Part shown: piece after piece, positions 32,362 to 39,185 of the stretch
Numbering within the stretch: the first letter of the stretch is position 1
How the letters are laid out: the number at the start of each line of letters is the position of its first letter
Source of the DNA: Acidobacteriaceae bacterium
GTDB taxonomy: Bacteria > Acidobacteriota > Terriglobia > Terriglobales > Acidobacteriaceae
DNA length: 39,185 nucleotides
Assembly: GCA_003166855.1 (NCBI GenBank)
Contig: PMUM01000237.1
Span: 1-39,185, forward strand
Direction of reading: 5' to 3'
Program-made: the position numbers and the translations under genes
The notes under the pieces: model-generated
Database searches by the model: none
The model's input: the letters and a program-made list of their open reading frames with translations, nothing else
What the model was told of the DNA's origin: nothing

Positions 32362-33642
32362 CTACGGACTTACAATCTGCCAGACCGTTCCACAGTACAA
32401 ATCGCAGCCTTCGATACCACCGTTGATCGCGGTGCCGTAGAGATCTCCAGTCTTGGTGTCGAGGGTGACAGCGCCGGTTGGGTAGCCGCCGCTCACTTTA
32501 TAGGTGAACTCGAACTCCGTCTTCTCCGTCCACGCACCGCCTTTTACAGCAGGTGGCGATAATTTGAAGACCGTTCCATCGCCCGAGGTCAGTCCGTTTT
32601 GGCTGCTGGTGGTGCCGTAAAGGGTGTTGGTGGCGTGGTTCCAAGTCAGCCCGGCCACTGGATTCGTCCCGGTCGATTTTGCAAAGGAGAAGATGATGCT
32701 CTCGGTCCAGGTGGATTTGGTCGGAGTGAGCATGTAGACCACTCCATCGCCGGTCGCGTCGCCGCCGCCGTTGGTGACACCATAGACGTCCCCACCGGAG
32801 TCGAACACCAGATTGCCGTTTGGATAACTTCCCGTTGTCGTGGAACCGCCGAAAGAATAGAGGATCGATTCAACGCCCAACTGGCCATTCGCGGGTGGAA
32901 CAAACTTGTACAGGATTCCCTGGCCGAACGCGCCGCCGTGAGAGGTAACGCCATACAGGTTTCCCTTGGAGTCCAGCAGGATCGAACCACTGGGTGTACT
33001 GCCGTCCGCCAGATCGCCGAAGGAATAGAGCACGCTCTCCGTGTAGGTCTTGCCGTTGGTGGTCGTAAGCTGGTAGAGCACGCCGGTGTCCCATGTGCCA
33101 CCCCTCGCCGTCACACCATAGAGTGCGCCTTTTGTCGTCAGAGCAAGCGACGTTGCGCCGGGAAGACGACCGTCAATGTCATTGCCGGTGAAGCCGTGGA
33201 GCACCGACTCGGTCCACGCGCCGCCTTTGACCGCGGGTGGGTTCAACTTATAGACGACTCCACAGTTGCATACGGGATCACCGCCGGAATATGTGGTTCC
33301 GTACAATGCCCCGGCCTGGTCTTTAACGAGATCGGAAATCGGCACGTATCCAGTGCCTCCATAGGGAACGAAGCTGTAGAGAGTGGTCATGGTCCAGGCT
33401 CCACCGGAAACCGCCGGAGGAGACAGTTCCATAACAGCTCCCACGCCGTACGCGCCGCCGCCGCGGGTGGTGCCATACAGATTTCCCGATCCATCTTCCA
33501 GAAGCGCGCCCTGGGGCCAGAAGTTGGTCGTCTCGCTGAACGTGTAGAGCAGATTCTCGGTCTGTGCGTTCGCGATTACGCTGAGTGCAACGAGGGTCGT
33601 AATCAGCAGAGCGTTTCTTAGACTAGGTATCCGAAAGCACAT
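32362..33642 (-). CDS. GloVer-type tandem-repeat secreted protein, paralogue 2
   Basis: 426 residues. The signal peptide (LLITTLVALSVIANA) is cleaved before QTEN, followed by the same run of about eight GloVer repeats as paralogue 1 (GSGNLYGTTRGGGAYGVGAV, QAGALYGTTYSGGDPVCNCG, TKGALYGVTARGGTWDTGVL, SKGNLYGVTSHGGAFGQGIL). Both paralogues keep the two-Cys segment DPVCNCGVVYKL and the ending GCDLYCG-x-[VI]-WQI. By eye about two thirds of positions are identical, so the duplication is not recent. AAGGAG lies before the ATG. The next gene upstream is the PQQ-like propeller; all four secreted-protein genes of this group read in the same direction. Confidence 0.85.
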   Translation of the reverse strand: MCFRIPSLRNALLITTLVALSVIANAQTENLLYTFSETTNFWPQGALLEDGSGNLYGTTRGGGAYGVGAVMELSPPAVSGGAWTMTTLYSFVPYGGTGYVPISDLVKDQAGALYGTTYSGGDPVCNCGVVYKLNPPAVKGGAWTESVLHGFTGNDIDGRLPGATSLALTTKGALYGVTARGGTWDTGVLYQLTTTNGKTYTESVLYSFGDLADGSTPSGSILLDSKGNLYGVTSHGGAFGQGILYKFVPPANGQLGVESILYSFGGSTTTGSYPNGNLVFDSGGDVYGVTNGGGDATGDGVVYMLTPTKSTWTESIIFSFAKSTGTNPVAGLTWNHATNTLYGTTSSQNGLTSGDGTVFKLSPPAVKGGAWTEKTEFEFTYKVSGGYPTGAVTLDTKTGDLYGTAINGGIEGCDLYCGTVWQIVSP

Positions 33643-33700
33643 ACTATTCTCCTTGAGGCAGTGCCGGCGTTTCTGCCGGGGGTTTGCACGGACCTGCTGG
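33643..33700 (-). promoter_or_regulatory. Leader hairpin of GloVer paralogue 2
   Basis: On the minus strand CCGGC-AGAAAC-GCCGG lies a few bases upstream of AAGGAG. The stem is the same as in the paralogue 1 leader while the loop length differs. Adjacent leader sequence (the plus-strand block GACCTG near 33690) is also shared between the two. Confidence 0.4.
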
Positions 33701-33726
33701 ACACAACCGCTCCGCTTCAGTCCCGA

Positions 33727-35412
33727 TTACTTTGCCGCGCAGGGGCAAAGGCCATACACGTCGAGCTCAGTCGAAGTTCCCAAGTAGACCTTGCCGTTGG
33801 CAACCATCGGAACCTGGAACTTGACCGGAGGACCCGCGACATCGCGTGCGGACGCTGCTTGCGTGGAGTCGTACAACTCCGTGAGGGTCGTAGCGTCAAA
33901 GGCGCGAAGCACCGCAGGCGTGAATGACGGCAGATGATCGGGATCGTCAATGTAATCCTGGGCCCACACGATGCCGTTAGTGGTTCCATTGGCCGAGACG
34001 GCCGGCGAGGTCCCGTTGCTAAAGACAATACTGCTGGCCAACACACCGGAGGTGCTGACGCCCGCCGAGGACACTGTGAAAGCGCGCAGGGAGTCGCCGT
34101 CGCCGCCGTTGTAGACATATTGCTTGGTTCCAGTCGACCAGTAAGCTGGGGATTGCTCTCCGCCGCCGTTGGGCAGAGTCATTTGCGAGATCTGTCCGCC
34201 GGTATGTCCCAGGTTGTCGCGGTTCAGGACGTATCCGGCGAAGGTCGTCTCACAGGTAGAGACTTGCTTTCCGGTGGTGAAGATCATGTTCGTGACGGTT
34301 CCCGTCTGCGGAGGCAAAAGCAGCGGGCCGGCCGATCCGTAATCCAGACCGTGGGCATAGCGGCAGGCCTGGTCACTGGTGGTGAAGTAGTCTGCCGGAA
34401 CGAGCGAATACGTTCCAGTCCCGGAATTCAGCGTCAGGACCAGCTTGACTAGGCTGTCGCCCCAATTAATGGTACCGTCCCAATAACCATCGCCCGTGAC
34501 TGCATAAATATTTCCGCTGGTATCCGCGACGACAGCGCCGCCCGCGCCCCAGATTCCAGCGTGGCCTTCGCCCGGGATGCCGGGAAACTTTCCTGCGACA
34601 TGAGACTTTTCATCGTCCGTATAGAATGCGGCCAACAGCTTCAGACTGGTCGGGTCAAAAGCCAGCACCCAACCGGAATCACCCGCGAAGCCGACGACGA
34701 GCACTCCCTGAGGGAATCCGGCTTCGGGGACAAGCAGCAGGCCGGGACGGCTCTGCTGGTGATGCGGTCCGAATGTGGCTGCACTTCCATTGAGCGAGCA
34801 TCCTGTGTTCCCCGTTTGCGAGCAAATCACAGCGGGGCTGCCCGGCTTTTCCGCGCCGCTGGTGATGTCGAGCGCGTGCAAGCGAACCACCCAGTTGACG
34901 GTCGTGCCCGAGGTTTCCTGGGTGCGGACGACAGCGTAGATGGTGTTGGTGTTCAGGTTAATCACCGGCGTCGAAGTGATTCCGACGATCGGGAACAACT
35001 GGCAAATGCCCGATCCTTGCGAGCACGGCACGGGAGCCACGCTGGGAGGATTCAGGAAGTTGGTGTGCCATAGCGGCGCCGGATTGATCGTGGCGCTGTC
35101 GGCATCGAATGCATAGATGCTGTCGTATTCTGTGGCCACGAACACGACGTTGTGCACGCCGCCTTGCGCCATGGTGAGGTTCTGCACGTAGAGCGGCTCT
35201 GCATAAACCTGGCCGTCCACGGGATAGCTGAAGATCTTGCCGAACGAACCGGAGTTCACGTTCGTCGGAGTCAGGATTGTCTCCTGCAAATTTTGACCCG
35301 TATGCGCGTTGTCGTTGTGGCGGGTCAACACATTGACAGTTCCGGTTGGCGCCTTCTGAGCGAGGGCGAGCGTGGACATAAGAACGAGGGCAAGGGTCAG
35401 CACACGGTACAT
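33727..35412 (-). CDS. Secreted PQQ-like beta-propeller protein
   Basis: 561 residues. Signal peptide: VLTLALVLMSTLALAQ. The mature protein starts with VNVLTRHNDNAHTGQNLQET and LTPTNVNSGSFGKIF, then PVDGQVYAEPLYVQN and VVFVATEYDSIYAFDAD, a pattern I associate with acidobacterial proteins annotated as pyrrolo-quinoline quinone repeat. Later blades include WVLAFDPTSLKLLAAF, GNIYAVTGDGYWDG and NGKVYLGTSTELDVYG. Several Cys pairs suggest disulfides. No catalytic PQQ-dehydrogenase motif is evident, so enzyme activity is uncertain. The frame begins with TTG at 35424, but GGAGG lies inside that extension. It is 5-6 bases before ATG 35412, which is therefore the start. A good promoter lies 90-130 bases upstream. 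Confidence 0.85.
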   Translation of the reverse strand: MYRVLTLALVLMSTLALAQKAPTGTVNVLTRHNDNAHTGQNLQETILTPTNVNSGSFGKIFSYPVDGQVYAEPLYVQNLTMAQGGVHNVVFVATEYDSIYAFDADSATINPAPLWHTNFLNPPSVAPVPCSQGSGICQLFPIVGITSTPVINLNTNTIYAVVRTQETSGTTVNWVVRLHALDITSGAEKPGSPAVICSQTGNTGCSLNGSAATFGPHHQQSRPGLLLVPEAGFPQGVLVVGFAGDSGWVLAFDPTSLKLLAAFYTDDEKSHVAGKFPGIPGEGHAGIWGAGGAVVADTSGNIYAVTGDGYWDGTINWGDSLVKLVLTLNSGTGTYSLVPADYFTTSDQACRYAHGLDYGSAGPLLLPPQTGTVTNMIFTTGKQVSTCETTFAGYVLNRDNLGHTGGQISQMTLPNGGGEQSPAYWSTGTKQYVYNGGDGDSLRAFTVSSAGVSTSGVLASSIVFSNGTSPAVSANGTTNGIVWAQDYIDDPDHLPSFTPAVLRAFDATTLTELYDSTQAASARDVAGPPVKFQVPMVANGKVYLGTSTELDVYGLCPCAAK

Positions 35413-35509
35413 CGGAACCTCCAAGCGGTTTTGCGATTAGTCCGGGGGGAGACTAAGTCCGGAACAGCTGTGAACCTGAGCGTTTTCCGGCAGGATAACC
35501 GGGTGCCAA

Positions 35510-35539
35510 ATAATATTCATCGGACAAGGACTTTGACAA
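35510..35539 (-). promoter_or_regulatory. Sigma-70-type promoter of the PQQ-like propeller gene
   Basis: On the minus strand TTGTCA (35534-35539) and TATTAT (35510-35515) are separated by 18 bases. Transcription would start near 35503 and give a leader of about 90 bases. The rest of the 390-base divergent gap (35413-35802) shows no gene, and no clear plus-strand promoter was picked. Confidence 0.45.
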
Positions 35540-35802
35540 GATGAAAGAATATGCAACATCACGAGTTGCGATTCTTCCTTTTGGCATGTTGCAAGTTCTT
35601 GCACAGTCCGATCGCGCGCGGGTGCCGAGTCGTTGTATTCTCCGCACACCTTAAATGTAGTGAGGAAGCGTGGGCCGGGTCGATGTTCCCATCAAGATTC
35701 ATCGGAACAGTTCTCGGAGGCGGGTGCTCGAGCGGTGTTTGCTTCGCACCCTTTATGATCAAAGGCTAATCTAAGAGGCAGACTATAACCGCGAGGATAC
35801 CT

Positions 35803-37461
35803 ATGCGCTTTGGAACCAGCAAGATAGTCTCGGCTGTTCTGTTGTCCATGCTTTCGATTGCCGCACTGCAGGCGGACGACAAACCTTTTCACGACGCGCC
35901 AGCCACGGCAAAAGCTCAGAAGAATCCGTTTGCGGGGCAGCAGGCCGCGGCGGACGCCGGGAAAACACTCTATGCGCGGAACTGTCTGGCTTGCCACGGT
36001 AAGACCCTGCAGGGCACGGGCAACGTGCCTTCTCTCGTGGACGGCAAATTGAAGGGAGTGACTGCCGGCGAAGTGTTCTGGTTCGTCACCAAGGGAGATA
36101 AAGATAACGGAATGCCGTCGTGGGCTTTTTTGCCGGAAGAGAAACGCTGGCAGATTGTGACGTACGTGGAAGAGATGGCGTCGGTCAAGCCCGCGGCCGG
36201 TCCAACTTCGGCTCCAGTGGCGGAAGTGACGGGGACGAAGGTGAAGGGTGCGCCACCGGTCGCCCCTTTTACGGATTTTCGCTATGAGAAGCCGGGGACG
36301 ACTCGCAAGATCACGGTGAAAGATCTTCCGCAACCCTACGCGACGGATTCGGCGCAGAACGGCGCCGAGTTGGTGGCGCGTCCGCAGAATGCGTGGCCGG
36401 TGGCTCCTGCCGGGTTCAAGGTGGAGATGTTCGCGGCGGGTCTTGAAAATCCTCGATTACTGCGCACTGCTCCCAACGGCGACATTTTTCTGGCGGAGAG
36501 CGAGCCCGGGCGAATTCGTGTATTCCGGGGGATGGCCAGCGATGGCAAACCGGAGCAAATGCAGATTTTCGCGAGCGGCCTGAAACAGCCGTATGGGATT
36601 GCTTTTTATCCGCCGGGGCCGGACCCGCAATGGATCTACGTGGGCAACACGAATGAAGTGATTCGCTTCCCGTATCACAATGGAGACTTGAAGGCGAGCG
36701 GCGAGTCGCAGCACATTGCTGACCTACCCTCTGGAGGCGGGCACTGGACGCGGGCTGTCGATTTTTCCTCGGATGGCAAGAAGATGTTTGTGGGGGTGGG
36801 ATCGGCGTCGAATGACGACGACGTTGATACGCATCCGGGTGAGAAGGATCGCGCCGATATTCTGGTGTGCGATCCGGCGAATTGCCAGTTGAAGGTGTAT
36901 GCCTACGGAATTCGCAATGCCGGAGGCGGGATTGCGGTGAATCCGCAGACGGGCGAGTTGTGGTGCTCGACCAACGAACGCGACGCGCTCGGCGACAATC
37001 TTGTGCCCGACTACATCACGCACGTGGAGGAAGGCGGATTCTATGGCTGGCCGTGGTGGTACATCGGAGCGCATCAGGATCCGCGGCAGCAGGGGAAGCA
37101 TCCGGAATTGAAAGGCAAAGTGATCGTGCCCGACGTGTTGCTGCAACCGCACAATGCTTCGCTGGAATTCACGTTCTATGGTGCGGACAAATTTCCTGAG
37201 GAATATAAGGGAGACATTTTTGCTTCCGAACACGGATCGTGGAACAAGGCGATGCGCGTGGGCTACGAGGTGATTCGCGTGCCGCTGCATCAGACGGGGC
37301 ACGCGACGGGCGAGTATCAGGATTTCCTGACTGGGTTTGTGCTGCCGGATGGTCATGTGTGGGGGCGTCCGGTGGGAATCACGGTAGCGCCGGATGGATC
37401 GCTGCTGGTGAGCGATGACGGGTCGAACTCGATCTGGAGGGTGAGTTACGTCGGTAAGTGA
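35803..37461 (+). CDS. Cytochrome c fused to a sorbosone-dehydrogenase-like (PQQ) domain
   Basis: 552 residues. The signal peptide (IVSAVLLSMLSIAALQA) precedes a small cytochrome c domain (about 45-130), with haem motif CLACH at 61-65 and a likely axial Met in GMPSWAF. After a linker, a glucose/sorbosone dehydrogenase-type six-blade propeller fills about 200-552: RLLRTAPNGDIFLAESE, GLKQPYGIAFYPPG, SGGGHWTRAVDFSSDGKKMF, VGVGSASN, GIRNAGGGIAVNPQTGELW, NERDALGDNLVPDYI and RPVGITVAPDGSLLVSDD. Such enzymes oxidise sugars or aldoses in the periplasm using PQQ; the fused haem domain would take the electrons. GAGG lies 6 bases before ATG 35803. Haem attachment would need the Ccm system, part of which is encoded at 14199-17368. 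Confidence 0.9.
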   Translation: MRFGTSKIVSAVLLSMLSIAALQADDKPFHDAPATAKAQKNPFAGQQAAADAGKTLYARNCLACHGKTLQGTGNVPSLVDGKLKGVTAGEVFWFVTKGDKDNGMPSWAFLPEEKRWQIVTYVEEMASVKPAAGPTSAPVAEVTGTKVKGAPPVAPFTDFRYEKPGTTRKITVKDLPQPYATDSAQNGAELVARPQNAWPVAPAGFKVEMFAAGLENPRLLRTAPNGDIFLAESEPGRIRVFRGMASDGKPEQMQIFASGLKQPYGIAFYPPGPDPQWIYVGNTNEVIRFPYHNGDLKASGESQHIADLPSGGGHWTRAVDFSSDGKKMFVGVGSASNDDDVDTHPGEKDRADILVCDPANCQLKVYAYGIRNAGGGIAVNPQTGELWCSTNERDALGDNLVPDYITHVEEGGFYGWPWWYIGAHQDPRQQGKHPELKGKVIVPDVLLQPHNASLEFTFYGADKFPEEYKGDIFASEHGSWNKAMRVGYEVIRVPLHQTGHATGEYQDFLTGFVLPDGHVWGRPVGITVAPDGSLLVSDDGSNSIWRVSYVGK

Positions 37462-37469
37462 AGGGATTA

Positions 37470-37576
37470 TTCACCATAGAGATACAGAGGCACAGAGGAA
37501 AGCGATAGCCACGGATCGCACTGATGTCAATTATCAATCAAGGGTTTCTCTGTGCCCTCTGCGTCTCTGTGGTGAA
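37470..37576. repeat. Large inverted repeat between convergent genes
   Basis: The arm at 37470-37503 begins TTCACCATAGAGATACAGAG and is the near reverse complement of the arm at 37543-37576. Differences are about five substitutions and two one-base indels over about 34 bases. The 39-base centre includes CACGGATCGCACTGATG. It fills the gap between the dehydrogenase and dnaE2 genes and could terminate both. Related CACAGAGG runs occur at 10278-10304. Confidence 0.75.
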
Positions 37577-37581
37577 TTGTT

Positions 37582-39185
37582 TTAGTGGAAGTCGTGCGAG
37601 ACGGTTTCGGCTTTGGTGACGAACAGGGGCAGCACGCGCTCGGCTTTCACGGAGATAACGTTGTCTTGATTTTGCAGGATGCCTTCGATGGCGAGGAAAC
37701 GCTCGCTGGCCAATAGCAGGCGGTTTTGATGAAACAGGTCGGGGGTGATGATCGCGTTGGCCACTCCGGTTTCATCTTCCAGACTTAAAAATACAAATCC
37801 TTTGGCGGTGCCCGGGCGCTGGCGGGTGATGACGCAGCCTCCGATGCGGAGGCGCTTGCCGTTGGGAATGTCGCGCAGTTCGCTGGCGCGGCGAATGCCC
37901 ATGGCATTGAGCCAGTCGCGGCGGTAGGCCATGGGATGCGGGCCGACGGTGAGTCCGGTGCCGTGGAAGTCGGCGACCAGGCGCTCTTCGTGATTCATGG
38001 GCTGCAGCGGCGAGGGCGAGTCGGGCTCGGGCTGTTGTTCGAGCAGCGGGCCAGAGTTGCGGACGGCGCGTTCGACCTGCCAGAGGGCATCGCGGCGGTG
38101 GAAGCGGAGTTTCGAGTGCGCAGAATTGTTGATTGAGTTCGCGGAGATTGGTGTTGCGTTGCCGATTGCATTCAACGCGCCGATTTCTGCCAGCGTGTTG
38201 AGTTCGTCCTTGCGCAGTTCGGGGACGCGGCGGGTGAGATCGTGAATGGAGACGAAGGGAGCGCGCAGGCGTTCGCGCACCAAGGCCTGAGCGGCTTCTT
38301 CGCGTAGGCTGCGGACGTAGCGCAGGCCCATGCGGAGGGCGATGGTGGGGTTCCCTTCGGCTCGTTCAGTATTCTTTTGAAGTTGTAGATCGGGCATCTT
38401 TCCAGGGCTTACGAGTTTTGAGCGCCACGCATTGAGCACTGAGGAAAGTTGAGATTCCTCCACCTGTGTGCCGTCCCTACGGGACTCGTTCCAATCTTCA
38501 GGTCCTTCCCCAGGACTTCCGTCCTGGGCTTTCACATTCCGTCCCTTGCGGGACTGGTTCTTTCGCCTCTCCGGGGCTTCTCCATCGCTGGTGTCTGATC
38601 CACGGCTGGAGTTTACCCTGAGCGCAGTCGAAGGGCCGTGGGCTGCATTCTGTCGCCGCTCCGCGGCTGGGTTTTCATTGAGAACTGAGAACTGGGAACT
38701 GAGAACTGTTTCCAGCGTGCAATTCCAGTCTGCCTTCGTCACATCCACCGGCAGAAGTTTCAGGCCGTGGCGTTGCGCGTCTTTGACGATCGTTGCGGGA
38801 GAATAAAATCCCATGGGCTGGTTGTTGAGCAATGCGGCGGTGAAGGCGGCCAGGTAATGGCACTTCAAATAAGCGCTGGCATAGGCGATGAGCGCGAAGC
38901 TGGCGGCGTGGGATTCGGGGAATCCGTAGAGCGCGAACGACGTGATGGAGAGAATGATTTCTTCCTGTGCTTTAAGCGGGATTCCGTTGTGCGTCATGCC
39001 GGCGCGAAGTTTCGCTTCGATTTCCTTCATTCGCGCTTGCGAGCGTTTGAAGCCCATAGCGCGGCGCAGTTCTTCGGCTTCGCCTCCGGTGAAGTTGGCG
39101 GCGATCATCGCCAGGCGCAGCAGTTGTTCCTGAAAGAGTGGAACGCCGAGCGTGCGCTTCAGCACGGGTTCGAGCGATGGGTGCG
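37582..39185 (-). CDS. dnaE2: Error-prone DNA polymerase DnaE2 (ImuC), C-terminal part, with repeat insertion
   Basis: The frame runs off the right edge; 534 residues are visible. Family blocks are LKRTLGVPLFQEQLLRLAM, GFPESHAASFALIAYASAYL, KCHYLAAFTAALLNNQPMGF, LLPVDVTKADWNCTLE, ALRMGLRYVRSLREEAA and an OB-fold region (RIGGCVITRQRPGTAKGFVF, then LSLEDETGVANAI). The C-terminus SHDFH matches the terminal SRDFH of DnaE2 proteins. DnaE2 performs translesion synthesis, usually with ImuA and ImuB; those genes are not in view. Between the WNCTLE and ALRMGLRYV blocks there are about 120 residues where relatives have roughly 10-20. That stretch (about 38356-38709) is translated repeat DNA yet stays in frame. 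The catalytic Asp residues lie outside the window. Confidence 0.92.
   Translation of the reverse strand, partial: HPSLEPVLKRTLGVPLFQEQLLRLAMIAANFTGGEAEELRRAMGFKRSQARMKEIEAKLRAGMTHNGIPLKAQEEIILSITSFALYGFPESHAASFALIAYASAYLKCHYLAAFTAALLNNQPMGFYSPATIVKDAQRHGLKLLPVDVTKADWNCTLETVLSSQFSVLNENPAAERRQNAAHGPSTALRVNSSRGSDTSDGEAPERRKNQSRKGRNVKAQDGSPGEGPEDWNESRRDGTQVEESQLSSVLNAWRSKLVSPGKMPDLQLQKNTERAEGNPTIALRMGLRYVRSLREEAAQALVRERLRAPFVSIHDLTRRVPELRKDELNTLAEIGALNAIGNATPISANSINNSAHSKLRFHRRDALWQVERAVRNSGPLLEQQPEPDSPSPLQPMNHEERLVADFHGTGLTVGPHPMAYRRDWLNAMGIRRASELRDIPNGKRLRIGGCVITRQRPGTAKGFVFLSLEDETGVANAIITPDLFHQNRLLLASERFLAIEGILQNQDNVISVKAERVLPLFVTKAETVSHDFH
38470..38575. repeat. Three-hairpin dispersed element, copy B (inside dnaE2)
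   Basis: Hairpins GTCCC-TAC-GGGAC (38473-38485), CCCAGGAC-TTCC-GTCCTGGG (38509-38528) and GTCCC-TTGC-GGGAC (38541-38554) match copy A at 15020-15116 in order, spacing and connecting sequence (ACTCGTTCCAATC and GCTTTCACATTCC). The element is read in frame as part of dnaE2. Confidence 0.75.
38615..38635. repeat. Palindromic dispersed repeat (CCCTGAGCG...TCGAAGGG type)
   Basis: ACCCTGAGCG followed by CAGTCGAAGGG. This motif is, to my knowledge, widespread as a short extragenic repeat in many bacteria. Here it lies inside the dnaE2 reading frame. Confidence 0.6.
38678..38705. repeat. Heptamer array (CTGAGAA), 4 units, inside dnaE2
   Basis: TTGAGAA, CTGAGAA, CTGGGAA and CTGAGAA in a row. It is the same unit as the intergenic array at 10305-10367. 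On the coding strand it is translated as part of TVLSSQFSVLNEN. Confidence 0.8.

Noticed and set aside
32599-33621. Plus-strand open frame of 340 codons
   Set aside because: Antisense of the GloVer paralogue 2 repeats; long shadow frames are expected in GC-rich repeats.
33643-33726. Cyclic-di-GMP or cobalamin riboswitch before the GloVer genes
   Set aside because: A GCAAAC string and a CACTG string near the hairpin suggested GEMM or B12 boxes, but the remaining conserved boxes and helices are missing.

Overview
The window looks like a chromosomal segment of an Acidobacteriota bacterium, probably a Koribacter/Terriglobia-type soil organism. This is inferred from gene content: two GloVer-type tandem-repeat secreted proteins, secreted PQQ-like and YVTN propellers, a DUF2934 protein, a CcmH with a C-x-C-x-C motif, an error-prone DnaE2, and many short intergenic hairpins and heptamer arrays. 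No taxonomic marker such as rRNA is present.

Left part (1-9663). A decayed CPBP-type membrane protease (1-528) is followed by a minus-strand envelope group: a three-BON-domain protein, a DUF3300 protein and a PsiE-like membrane protein. Reading the other way is a signalling block: a membrane SpoIIE/RsbU-type phosphatase, an MHYT-sensor histidine kinase overlapping a FixJ-type response regulator by ATGA, and a three-PAS hybrid histidine kinase.

Middle-left (9751-18000, all minus strand). DUF4149 membrane protein, MoxR AAA ATPase, HtpX protease, then a cytochrome c maturation operon (ccmF, ccmH, a short CcmI-like membrane protein, a carboxypeptidase-regulatory-domain membrane protein, the last three coupled by 4-base overlaps), and a DUF2934 protein. 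The gaps hold heptamer arrays and REP-like hairpins.

Island (about 18337-29400). A tRNA-Glu(CUC) gene is followed at once by a large serine recombinase whose last codons are the antisense of the tRNA 3' half. This is the usual geometry of an element integrated into a tRNA gene. Cargo: several small unrecognised proteins, a second, small serine recombinase preceded by a candidate paired-repeat recombination/operator site, a 5'-truncated HEPN-like gene, a membrane-anchored thioredoxin, an unknown membrane protein and a short Hsp70/YegD-like ATPase. The right end was not located.

Right part (29677-39185). A secreted YVTN propeller, two GloVer paralogues with a decayed second YVTN copy between them (a duplicated YVTN-GloVer unit), a PQQ-like secreted propeller, a divergent cytochrome c/sorbosone-dehydrogenase fusion, and the C-terminal half of dnaE2. 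The dnaE2 frame carries an in-frame insertion of roughly 110-120 codons built from dispersed repeats. One of these repeats also sits just upstream of ccmH, with compensating base changes in its stem. I see no CRISPR array, rRNA or clear insertion sequence.
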